From Sinorhizobium fredii USDA 257 (GTDB lineage Bacteria; Pseudomonadota; Alphaproteobacteria; Rhizobiales; Rhizobiaceae), in NCBI RefSeq assembly GCF_000265205.3, contig NC_018000.1, positions 992,001-1,056,000 on the forward strand: DNA of 64,000 bases, in the 5' to 3' direction. A program made the position numbers and the translations under genes. Shown here one piece after another: positions 37,428-45,700 of this stretch; positions within the stretch are counted from its first letter, which is position 1, and each line of letters starts with the position of its first letter. Under the pieces are notes generated by a model. It ran no database searches. It worked only from the letters and a program-made list of their open reading frames with translations, and was not told the origin of the DNA.

Positions 37428-38770
37428 GTGATCTGCTGATCCGCGGGCGCGTACTCACCTTCGTCAGGGAGCCCGAGGGTATCGATGATACCGGCGCCTA
37501 TCGCTATTACGAAGACGGCGCCGTTCTCGTCGTCAACGGCAAGATCGGCGGTGTCGGTTCCTATAGCGACATCGCGAAACAGGCCGGCGAGCGCGTGCAG
37601 ATCGCCGACCATCGTCCCAACCTCGTCCTGCCGGGGTTTATCGACACGCACCTGCATTTCCCGCAGACGCAGGCGATAGCCTCCTATGGCGCGCAGCTCC
37701 TGGAATGGCTGAACACCTATGTCTTCGTCGAAGAGCAGAAGTTTAAAGAGCCCCAACACGCCGCATTCATCGCCGGCCGCTTCATGGACGAGCTTCTCTC
37801 CAACGGCACGACCACGGCCGTTGCCTATTGCTCCGTGCATCCTGAAAGCGTCGACGCCTTCTTCACGGCCGCCGAAGAGCGAAACATGCTGATGATCGGC
37901 GGCAAGGTGATGATGGACCGCAACGCCCCCGATGCGCTGCGCGACACGCCCATGCAGGGTTATGAGGAAACGAAGCAGCTGATCGGCAAGTGGCACGGCC
38001 GGGGCCGGGCGCATTACGCGATCAGCCCGCGCTTCGCCATCACCTCGACGCCCGAGCAGATGGAGATGGGCCGTGCGCTCTTTGCCGAACATCCGGACTG
38101 CTACGTGCAGACGCATCTTTCCGAGAACAAGGACGAGATCGCCTTTGCCACGTCGCTCTACCCGGAAGCGAAAGACTATACCGACATCTACGCGCGCTAC
38201 GGTCTTCTTGGCCGCAGGACATTGCTCGGTCATTGCATCCATATGAGCGACCGGGAGATCTCGGTGCTCGCCGAGACCGGTGCGGTCGGCGTATTTTGCC
38301 CGACCTCCAACCTGTTCCTCGGCAGCGGTCTGTTCGATCGCGACCGTTTCGACAAGCTCGGTGCCCGCCACTCGGTCGCGACCGATGTCGGCGCCGGAAC
38401 GAGCTTCTCGATGCTGGAAACGATGGACGAGGCCTATAAGGTGCTGCACCTTCAGGGCCAACGGCTCTCGCCGCTCCGTTCCTTCTACATGATGACGCTC
38501 GGCAATGCCCGCGGCCTCGACCTCGAGCACCGCATCGGTTCGCTGCATGTCGGCGCGGACGCGGATATCGTCATCCTCGACAGCCGGGCCAAACCGGCGA
38601 TGCAGCTCAGGATGCAGGTGGCCTCCTCACTCGCCGAAGAGCTCTTCGTCCTGCAGACGATGGGCGACGATCGCTGTGTTGCCGAAGTCTACGTTGCGGG
38701 ACTACCGATGAAACACAGGCGAAGTGAGCCGACACAGGACCGCGCCGCAAGGGCTGCGGAACTGGCATAG
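37424..38770 (+). CDS. guaD: Guanine deaminase
   Basis: GuaD, 448 aa, an amidohydrolase converting guanine to xanthine plus ammonia. Zinc ligands lie in GFIDTHLHFPQTQAIAS (HxH), in QTHLSENKDEI and in a later Asp (ATDVGAGTSFSML). ISPRFAITSTPEQM and HCIHMSDREI are further family marks. Its start overlaps the puuD stop, so urate oxidation and guanine entry are co-expressed. Length is typical (430-450). A hairpin terminator follows at 38774. Confidence 0.96.
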   Translation: MSDLLIRGRVLTFVREPEGIDDTGAYRYYEDGAVLVVNGKIGGVGSYSDIAKQAGERVQIADHRPNLVLPGFIDTHLHFPQTQAIASYGAQLLEWLNTYVFVEEQKFKEPQHAAFIAGRFMDELLSNGTTTAVAYCSVHPESVDAFFTAAEERNMLMIGGKVMMDRNAPDALRDTPMQGYEETKQLIGKWHGRGRAHYAISPRFAITSTPEQMEMGRALFAEHPDCYVQTHLSENKDEIAFATSLYPEAKDYTDIYARYGLLGRRTLLGHCIHMSDREISVLAETGAVGVFCPTSNLFLGSGLFDRDRFDKLGARHSVATDVGAGTSFSMLETMDEAYKVLHLQGQRLSPLRSFYMMTLGNARGLDLEHRIGSLHVGADADIVILDSRAKPAMQLRMQVASSLAEELFVLQTMGDDRCVAEVYVAGLPMKHRRSEPTQDRAARAAELA

Positions 38771-38773
38771 GCG

Positions 38774-38800
38774 ATGGAGACCGGCAGCTCCGGTCTCCAT
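38774..38800 (+). terminator. Hairpin terminator after guaD
   Basis: ATGGAGACCGG and its complement form a perfect 11-bp stem with loop CAGCT, four bases after the guaD stop. There is no long T run, but the stem is strong and position fits the end of the puuD-guaD unit. Confidence 0.65.
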
Positions 38801-38843
38801 TGGGGAGTGAATAAAAGGCGATAGACAGTTGAAGTCATGCCGA

Positions 38844-38871
38844 ATTCCCGCGCCTGGAACGACGCGGGAAT
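38844..38871 (-). terminator. Hairpin downstream of the hsp20 gene
   Basis: ATTCCCGCG (38844-38852) and CGCGGGAAT (38863-38871) form a 9-bp stem with a 10-base loop, 30 bases after the stop of the minus-strand small heat-shock gene. Likely its terminator. Confidence 0.5.
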
Positions 38872-38900
38872 GCTGTTCTGGATGATACCAAAGGCAGCCT

Positions 38901-39410
38901 TTACTGGCTATTGATCGCGATGCGCTTCGCCTTGGTTTGACCCTGTTCCGTCTTGGAAAGGGTGACGGTCAGCACGCCATTGCGGAACGTCGCGTTCACC
39001 TTGCTTTCGTCGATGTCATATCCAAGCGGGATGCGCCGCTCGAAGCGACCATAGAAACGTTCGGAGAACTGGTTCTCCTGATCTTCGGTCTCGGATCGCT
39101 TTTCACCGCGAAGCGTCAGCACGCCCTCAGACAGAAAAATCTCTACGTCCTTTTCCTCGAGGCCCGGCAGTTCCGCCGTCAGCTTGATTTCCTTGTCCCG
39201 GTCAGAGACTTCGACGCTCGGCCAACCGGCGCCGAACCCGGAATAACCGTGGGCCAGCGGCAGTCGGGTGTCGAAACCACGGAAGGCGTCGTCGAACAGG
39301 CGGTTCATTTCCCGGTGAAGCGCCAGGAACGGGTTGCGATCGCCCTCACGATAGGATGCGGGAAGTTGTCCCTGCCCGCGGCTCCAGGGGATGAGATCAC
39401 GTACATTCAT
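38901..39410 (-). CDS. Small heat-shock protein (Hsp20/alpha-crystallin), class B-like
   Basis: A 169-aa Hsp20. The alpha-crystallin domain covers about residues 60-150, with PSVEVSDRDKEIKLTAELPG, GVLTLRGEKR and the signature NGVLTVTLSK near its end. The N-terminal arm (DLIPWSRGQG, FLALHREMNRLFDDAFRGF) is typical of the group with this arm in rhizobia. A short C-terminal tail contains AKRIAINSQ, carrying an I-x-I-like motif (IAI). It is a holdase chaperone for heat-denatured proteins. It lies 124 bases downstream of a second sHsp gene on the same strand and may be partly co-transcribed. Confidence 0.95.
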   Translation of the reverse strand: MNVRDLIPWSRGQGQLPASYREGDRNPFLALHREMNRLFDDAFRGFDTRLPLAHGYSGFGAGWPSVEVSDRDKEIKLTAELPGLEEKDVEIFLSEGVLTLRGEKRSETEDQENQFSERFYGRFERRIPLGYDIDESKVNATFRNGVLTVTLSKTEQGQTKAKRIAINSQ

Positions 39411-39435
39411 GTGTCAACTCCTTCTTGCCGACGGA

Positions 39436-39473
39436 GCAGGATGGGGAGAGCGTGGGTTCACCCCGCATCCTGC
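39436..39473 (-). promoter_or_regulatory. Hairpin in the hsp20 leader
   Basis: GCAGGATG (39436-39443) and CATCCTGC (39466-39473), reinforced inside by GGG/CCC pairing, lie in the 5' leader of the 38901-39410 gene. Nearer the start, CTCC can pair with the GGAG of the ribosome site, but only weakly. It may be an RNA thermometer or a processing hairpin; I do not call it a ROSE element. Confidence 0.35.
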
Positions 39474-39534
39474 CCCTGATGGGCCGAAATGCCGGCAGAG
39501 CCGGCGCTTCGGTGCGTTTTGTGCCCGCGGTTCG

Positions 39535-40014
39535 CTAAGCAGCGTGTTTGCCGCCCTCGATGTGCTTTTGGGTATCGCTGGCAGGCAGCGCGTCGGCCTG
39601 CTGGATGTCGATACGACGCGGCTTCATCTGCTCGGGAATTTCGCGGACGAGATCGATGGTCAACAGACCATTCGCAAGATTCGCGCCCGTGACCATCACA
39701 TAATCGGCGAGCTGGAAGCGGCGTTCGAAATTGCGGGCGGCAATGCCGCGGTAGAGAAATTCCGCATTGTCCTCACCCGCCTTCTCACCGCTCACGGTAA
39801 GCAGCTGCTGCTCATGCGTGATGCTGATTTCGTCCGGAGTGAAGCCGGCGACCGACATCGCTATGCGGTATTGGTTCTCACCGACACGCATGATGTCGTA
39901 CGGGGGCCAGTTATCGGCCGGCGCCATGCGACTAGCCGAGTCGAGCAAGTCGAACAGGTGGTCGAAGCCCACGCTGGAGCGCGACAAGGGCGAGAAATCG
40001 AAGGTTGTTCTCAT
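39535..40014 (-). CDS. Small heat-shock protein, IbpA-like class A
   Basis: A 159-aa IbpA-type sHsp: MRTTFDFSPLSRSSVGFDHLF, then YDIMRVGENQYRIAMSVAGF opening the alpha-crystallin domain, and NGLLTIDLVREIPE closing it, with a C-terminal tail containing RRIDI. It binds unfolding proteins during heat shock. Of two in-frame ATGs, 40014 is right because AGGAGG lies 8 bases ahead of it, while 40020 is only 2 bases from that site. A ROSE-like thermometer and an RpoH-like promoter precede it, so both temperature-dependent translation and sigma-32-type transcription are expected. Confidence 0.95.
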   Translation of the reverse strand: MRTTFDFSPLSRSSVGFDHLFDLLDSASRMAPADNWPPYDIMRVGENQYRIAMSVAGFTPDEISITHEQQLLTVSGEKAGEDNAEFLYRGIAARNFERRFQLADYVMVTGANLANGLLTIDLVREIPEQMKPRRIDIQQADALPASDTQKHIEGGKHAA

Positions 40015-40104
40015 AGCCATATCCTCCTTGAGCAACATGGACGATGAGGAGCGCCGAAGAGTTTCGGAGCTCCTCGACTGTGGGCCCCTGAAAGGCGGCT
40101 CACA
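40015..40104 (-). ncRNA. ROSE-type RNA thermometer in the IbpA-like 5' leader
   Basis: In the mRNA, CCAUGUUGCUC (complement of 40030-40040) can pair with the ribosome site region GGAGGAUAUGG (complement of 40017-40027) through an AAG triloop, with one bulged or mismatched G. This UUGCU-against-AGGA pairing with a bulged G is the conserved signature of ROSE elements, which hide the ribosome site of rhizobial sHsp genes and melt at heat-shock temperature. A second hairpin upstream, GAGGAGC and GCTCCTC arms at 40046-40075, matches the multi-hairpin layout. A leader of about 90 nt fits the family's usual 70-120 nt. Inferred from manual pairing only. Confidence 0.8.
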
Positions 40105-40110
40105 CAGTTG

Positions 40111-40138
40111 ATTTAGTTGCTGAAAACGCGGATTCAAG
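40111..40138 (-). promoter_or_regulatory. RpoH-like promoter of the IbpA-like gene
   Basis: On the minus strand, CTTGAA (40133-40138) is followed 16 bases later by CTAAAT (40111-40116). This resembles the rhizobial RpoH consensus (CTTGAA/C, then CnnnAT). It would start transcription near 40104, giving a leader that exactly contains the ROSE hairpins. Confidence 0.5.
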
Positions 40139-40294
40139 AGGCATTTCACGGCCTTTTGACCGCTTCCGACGCATTCCCCGGCAGCGCCTAGACGGACCTG
40201 GAGCCGCGGTCTGTTGGGGTTCTTGAAACTTCGTTCTCCACACCAAATATCTCTGGACGTGTGATCCATTGATGGCATGTGAAAGGAGGAAAAA

Positions 40295-40600
40295 ATGCTT
40301 CTCAATGAGATTCCTTGGGCGATCCCTCTCACAGTGCGTCTTTCGAACGGTCTGGAGCGGACCTTCACCTCCGTTTACGAGGCTGTCGACTTCCTCGAGA
40401 ACGAGTGGCCGCTGCGCAAAGGAGAGCGCTACGAGCGTGCGCTGCGCACCTGCCGGCGGGCGCTCAACAGGATGACGCCGGCGGCGGTGGCTCGTGAAGC
40501 CTTTATTGGCGCTTGCCTGGAGGCGGGCATGCCGCTGGTCATGGTGACGTCACGGCAGCAACCGCAAGGCGGCGAAACAAAGACGGCATTGTCCGCCTGA
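40295..40600 (+). CDS. DUF982 domain protein (101 aa)
   Basis: A 101-aa protein with the DUF982 pattern: IPLTVRLSNGLERTFTSVYE, VDFLENEWPLRKGERYERAL and MTPAAVAREAFIGACLEAGM. The family is almost confined to Rhizobiales and often present in many copies; its function is unknown. AGGAGG lies 7 bases before the ATG. It is divergent from the heat-shock genes and stands alone. No signal peptide or membrane span. Confidence 0.85.
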   Translation: MLLNEIPWAIPLTVRLSNGLERTFTSVYEAVDFLENEWPLRKGERYERALRTCRRALNRMTPAAVAREAFIGACLEAGMPLVMVTSRQQPQGGETKTALSA

Positions 40601-40652
40601 TGCGAGGCCGCGGGTACTATGGGCCTAGCTCACCGCGCTTTGGACGCAGACG

Positions 40653-42737
40653 CTACTCGACAAAAACGCGCACGGTAGAAGCACGTCCGAGCGCGTCGAT
40701 AACCGTTAGCGTCGAATAGCCGCCGCCGTCGGGCAGCCATTGGCTGACGCGGCGGCGCGTGACGTCCGGCAGCGGTCGACCGTTCGCCAGCCAGCGGAAC
40801 GGTGCCCGGCCGCCTTGCAATTTGAGCGTCAAGGGCATCATCGACTGGCCGGCGGTGGCACCAAGATCGACGCGCGCGCCCTCGGGCGGGAAGACGATCT
40901 GCGGTGCGGCTTCACGGATCGAAGTGGATGGCAGGCCGTTTGCCGTCATGGCGAAGCGTCTTTGACCGATCGGCAGATCGGACTGGGCGAGGCGGATGGC
41001 GCCGGCCGGTGCGTCCGGCAGCGGGGTCATGGCGACGCCGGCCTTGGCAAAGCCTTCGAACAGGATCGGAGCCGCCGCTTCATAGCCGGTCAGCCCGGGT
41101 ACAGCGCCATTGTCCGGCCGCCCGACCCAGACGCCGAGCACGTATCGACTGTCAAAGCCGACCGACCAGGCATCGCGGTAGCCGTAGCTGGTGCCGGTCT
41201 TGTAGGCGATGCCGCGCTGCCGGCTTCCGGCCGGCGGCAGCACGGCTGAGAGGATGTCGGCGACCTGCCAGGTGGCCACCGTCGAAAGCAGTGGTTCGCC
41301 GTCGATCAGCCCCGGCTCGCCCTCGATGCCATTGCCAAGCCGAACCGGCCAGCCGCGATTGGCAAGCCCCGCGTAAAGCTGGACGAGGTCGCGAAGCGTG
41401 ATGCCGACGCCGCCAAGGCCGATCGCAAGCCCCGGCGCCTCGTTCGGCGGCAGCTTCGGCCGCACCTCGGCGCGGCGGAAGCGCACCATCAGGCGGGCTG
41501 GGCCGACCGCATCGAGCAGCCGGATTGCCGGCACGTTGAGCGACAGTTGCAGGGCCTGGCGAACGCTAACATCGCCTTGGTAGCTCATGTCGAAGTTGCG
41601 CGGGCGATAGCCGAAGAAATCCGCTGGCCGGTCTTCAATGATCGTCTCCTGGCTGACGAGGCCTTCCTCGAAGGCAAGACCGTAAATGAAGGGCTTCAGC
41701 GTCGACCCCGGCGACCGCGTGATCCGCGTCATGTCGATCCAGCCGGATCGGCTGGCGTCGAAATAGTCGGCCGAACCGACTTCACCGACGATCTCGCCGG
41801 TTCTGACATCGGCCATGAGCATCGCGACCGAGACCTTCGGCCCCAACCGCTGAGCGCCCTCCCGCGCGACCGTTTCGAGTGCCCGCTGGATGTCGCGGCG
41901 AAGCGTCGTGTGATGCTCAAAGGCCGTCGGTTCCTTGCGGAGGGCAATTTCCGCCAGATGCGCCGCATAGGCCGGCAGTTGCAGACGACGGCTTGGTATA
42001 GAAGCCATTGCGGCGCGTTCGGCTTCGCCTTCGCCGATAACACTCGCAACCGCCATTCGTGTCAGCACCCGTTGTCGGGCGGCCTCGGCCGCCGCCAGAT
42101 TGCGGTCCGGGCGACGCCTTTCGGGCAATTGGGGGAGGGCAACGAGGAGCGCTGCTTCCGCGACTGAGAGACGGAGCGGTTCCTTCCCGAACCAGGCGAG
42201 ACTCGCGGCCCGCACGCCCTCCAGATTGCCGCCATAGGGTGCGTGGGTGAGATAAAGCTCGAGAATCTCCTCCTTGCTGAGGCGTCGCTCGATCTGGATG
42301 GCACGGGCAACCTGCAGCAGCTTCGCCGTCAGCGACCGCCGCTCGCGCGGTTCGATCAGCCTTGCCACTTGCATGGAGAGCGTAGAGGCGCCGGAAACGA
42401 TGCGGCCATTGGTGACAAATTGTAGCGCCGCGCGCGCGAGCGCCAGCGGATCGACGCCGTGATGCGCCCGGAAGCGTTGGTCCTCGTAGGCAATCAGCAT
42501 CTCGACAAATCGCCGGTCGACATCGCCGACCGTCGTCTTCAATCGCCAGACGCCGTCCGGGGTGGCGAAGGCGCGCAGCAAGTGGCCATCCTTGTCGAGA
42601 ACTTCTCGTGAAAAGACCTGGGCTCGCTCGAGCGGCGGCGGAAAGGATCTGTCCGCCCAATCCAGCCCGGCAAGTGCCGCAACGACCGCCACAAGGCCGA
42701 TCGGCACGCCGATGAGGAGCTTTCGAAGGAGGGACAT
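40653..42737 (-). CDS. pbpC: Penicillin-binding protein 1C
   Basis: PbpC, 694 aa, a bifunctional peptidoglycan glycosyltransferase/transpeptidase anchored by one N-terminal helix (LLIGVPIGLVAVVAALAGL). The glycosyltransferase domain has LIAYEDQRFRAHHGVD and GASTLSMQVARL; the transpeptidase domain has SPGSTLKPFIYG (active Ser and Lys), a SLN triad and KTGTSYGYRDAW. The C-terminal biPBP_C domain is present (QIVFPPEGARVDLG). It starts 8 bases after the alpha-2-macroglobulin gene, as in many Gram-negatives, where the two are linked in defence of the periplasm. Many other in-frame codons upstream belong to the neighbour. Confidence 0.95.
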   Translation of the reverse strand: MSLLRKLLIGVPIGLVAVVAALAGLDWADRSFPPPLERAQVFSREVLDKDGHLLRAFATPDGVWRLKTTVGDVDRRFVEMLIAYEDQRFRAHHGVDPLALARAALQFVTNGRIVSGASTLSMQVARLIEPRERRSLTAKLLQVARAIQIERRLSKEEILELYLTHAPYGGNLEGVRAASLAWFGKEPLRLSVAEAALLVALPQLPERRRPDRNLAAAEAARQRVLTRMAVASVIGEGEAERAAMASIPSRRLQLPAYAAHLAEIALRKEPTAFEHHTTLRRDIQRALETVAREGAQRLGPKVSVAMLMADVRTGEIVGEVGSADYFDASRSGWIDMTRITRSPGSTLKPFIYGLAFEEGLVSQETIIEDRPADFFGYRPRNFDMSYQGDVSVRQALQLSLNVPAIRLLDAVGPARLMVRFRRAEVRPKLPPNEAPGLAIGLGGVGITLRDLVQLYAGLANRGWPVRLGNGIEGEPGLIDGEPLLSTVATWQVADILSAVLPPAGSRQRGIAYKTGTSYGYRDAWSVGFDSRYVLGVWVGRPDNGAVPGLTGYEAAAPILFEGFAKAGVAMTPLPDAPAGAIRLAQSDLPIGQRRFAMTANGLPSTSIREAAPQIVFPPEGARVDLGATAGQSMMPLTLKLQGGRAPFRWLANGRPLPDVTRRRVSQWLPDGGGYSTLTVIDALGRASTVRVFVE

Positions 42738-42745
42738 CGCGCGTT

Positions 42746-45700
42746 CTACGGGGCCGCCAGCACCTCCATGCGCCCGGTCGCTGTGCGGGCCGAGAACTGC
42801 GGCCGGTACATGTCCTCGACGCTTGCGGCCGGATGATCGTAGGTGCCGGGCGTTACCGCACGCACCACATAGGCAAGGGTGATTTCCCGGTTGTCGCCGG
42901 TCGACCGGTCGAATGCCGCGACGAAGCGGTCGCTGCGGAACTCGGTGTGAGCGGCCTGGACCTCGCCGATCCACTCGAAATTGGAGAGCTGGGCGCTGTC
43001 GACGAGGCTCGGATTGTCGATTTCGAAGCCGGCCGGCAGGAGATCGGAGATCAGCACGCGGGACGGCCAGTCGTTGGACTCGGTCACCTTGAGCACGACG
43101 ACATAGCGTTCGTTCTGCCGCGCCTGGCTGACATTCGCCTCGCCACCGTCGAGCGTGTAGTAGGTCCGCTCGATGACAAAGCCGTCGCCGCCGGCCGAGA
43201 GCGGCTGGGCGGGCGCCGCCACGGTGGTCACCACAGCGGAAACCGCATCGGCACCGTTGTTGCGAATGACGACCGGATGCTCGATCAGCGCATCACCGGT
43301 GATCCGTGCAGCGTAGCTGCCGGTGCGCTGGGCGCCGTTGACCTCCAGCCTCATATCGTCGTCGCCGCCCTGGACGGCACGCGCGGCGAGCAGCATCCAG
43401 ACCTGTTCCTGGGTGCTGGTATACTTGGCCTGCTCCCATTCCCTTGCGACGACCCTGGAAAGCTCCGGGATCATCGGTGGCACCGGCCGGCTTTCGGCGG
43501 CAAGCGCCAGCACCGCCGCGTCGTCGCGCAGCGACGAGCCATAGTCGGAGCGGGCGAGGCTGACATTGACGAGCCCGGTCGACATGTTGACGGCCGCCGC
43601 GAAGATGTCCTGCGACCGTCCGGCATCGCCGTAGAGCGCAAGCGCGGCGGCGATATGCGCCTTGGCGAGCGGCGTCGGGAAATCCCCGAGCAGCGTGTCC
43701 GCATAATAGCGCAGGTCGCTGATTGCGGCCTTGCGGTTGCGGGCGAGCACATAGAGCGCATAGGCGATCTGGTTGCCTTGATCCTTGACGTTCACCTCGT
43801 AGCTCAGCGCGTTCTGCAGGTTTTCGAGCGCCTGAACCATCGCCTGTTCCGGCACGTCGAATTTCTGCTCCCGCGCGCGGGTCAGGAAGTCGGTGACATA
43901 GGCGTCGAGCCAGAGATCGCCGGAGCCGGGGCTCCACAGGCCGAAGCTTCCCGAAGAGGACTGATAGGAGAGCACACGATAGATTGCCTCCTGCACCCGC
44001 TTCGCAACCTCGCCATCCTCGGCAAGCCCGGATTGCTTGGAGAGTTCGCTGAGATAGAGCAGCGGCAAGGCGCGGCTCGTCGTCTGCTCGGCGCAGCCAT
44101 AGGGATAGCGGTCAAGCGTCATCAGCAGTGCCGGTATGTCGAAGGCGGCCGAGCGCGTCACGCTGACGCTGACCGAGGCACCCTGCAGAAGGCTGTCGGC
44201 GAGCAGTTGATTATCGACTGTCAGGCTGCTGCCGGCGGCGATGTTGACGACCTGGCGCTGGGTGATCAGCAATGCGGCCGGACGGACCGGGACATGCAGC
44301 GCCTGTTCCAGCGAAAGGCCGGCAGCGTTCGAGAGCGTGACGGTCACGAGGCCGCTACCCGAATACTGCCCGGTGAGCGGCAGCGTCACGGCGGATTTTC
44401 CGCCGGCTTCGAGTTGCACGGTCTGGGAAGGGCCTGTTTGCTCAACGGTGGCCGGACCATTCGTGGTTACCTGCAACTGATAGTCGCCGGCTGGCCCATC
44501 CGTGTTGGCGATGTCGAGCCTGAGTTCGGCCCGGTCTCCGGGCGCCAGGAATTTCGGCAGGCTGGCGGTGACGACGATCGGGTCGCGGATGACGACGTCC
44601 TTCACCGCATGGCCGACGCCGGCCTTCGTCCAGGCGACTGCCATGACGCGCGCCGTGCCGTTGAACTGCGGAATATCAAAACGGACATTCGCCGTGCCCT
44701 CGGCGTCGAGCTTCACCGGCCCGGAGAAGAAGGCAACCAGTTCTTCCGTCGGCGGGTTGCCCTGCAACGGCATCTGCCCGCCGTCGCCGCCGGTGCGCAG
44801 CCGTCCGGTCGCACCGAGCGAGCCGTCGATGAGACGGCCGTAGAGATCGCGGATTTCGAGGCCGAGCCGTCTTTGGCCGAAATACCAGCCGTCCGGATCG
44901 GGGGCTTCATAGCGCGTCAGGTTCAGAATGCCGACATCGACCGCGGCCACCGTGACGTAAGCGTCCTCGTTGGCGCCCGCACCACGTACCTGGAGGTTAA
45001 CCTCGAGCGGCTGGCGCGGCTGCGTCTTATCGGGCGCATCCAGACTGACCGCAAGCTTGCGATCGGCCGGATCGACGGCAAGCCACTTGAGGCCGATCGC
45101 CCGCATGGGCATGCGGCTTTCCTGGGCGTCGCCGGGCCGATAAAGCGTCGCCGTCACATAGGCGCCGGCGCCCCAATCGGCGGTGACCGGCAGTTCCACT
45201 TCGCCGCCCGTCTCGGCGATCGTCGCCGTCTTCGTGGCGATCAGGTTTTCCGTGCCCACGGTCACCAGCAGTTCGCCGGCGAAACGTGGCGACACCTTGA
45301 GTTTCGCCGTCTCGCCGACCGTGTAATTCTCCTTGTCGAGTGCGATCTCAAGTCCGTCCGGCGATTCAGTCGAGGTGGCTTCGACATACCAGCCGGCATC
45401 GAACTCGACGCTGGAGGTCGGGCCATCGGCCGCAGCGGTCTCGATCTCCAAGCGATAGCGACCCCAGCCGACCGGCACAGCGATTGCGGCGCCATCCTCA
45501 GTCACGTCGACCGTGCCGTTCGCCACCTGTTTCGTGGAGATGACCGGCTCGTATTTCCAGGCGCTTCCGTCGCGATACCATTGATAGTTCCGCTCGACGC
45601 TGATCAGCTTCCAGAGGAGGCCGGGCATCGCCACCTTCGAGCCATTGGCATCAACGGCGATAACGTGGAACTTGCCGACCGAATTCTCCGCAAGATCGCC

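Noticed and set aside
40015..40368. Extended N-terminus of the IbpA-like gene
   Set aside because: The upstream frame covers the leader with the RNA thermometer and RpoH-like promoter; the true start is at 40014, where the ribosome site fits.
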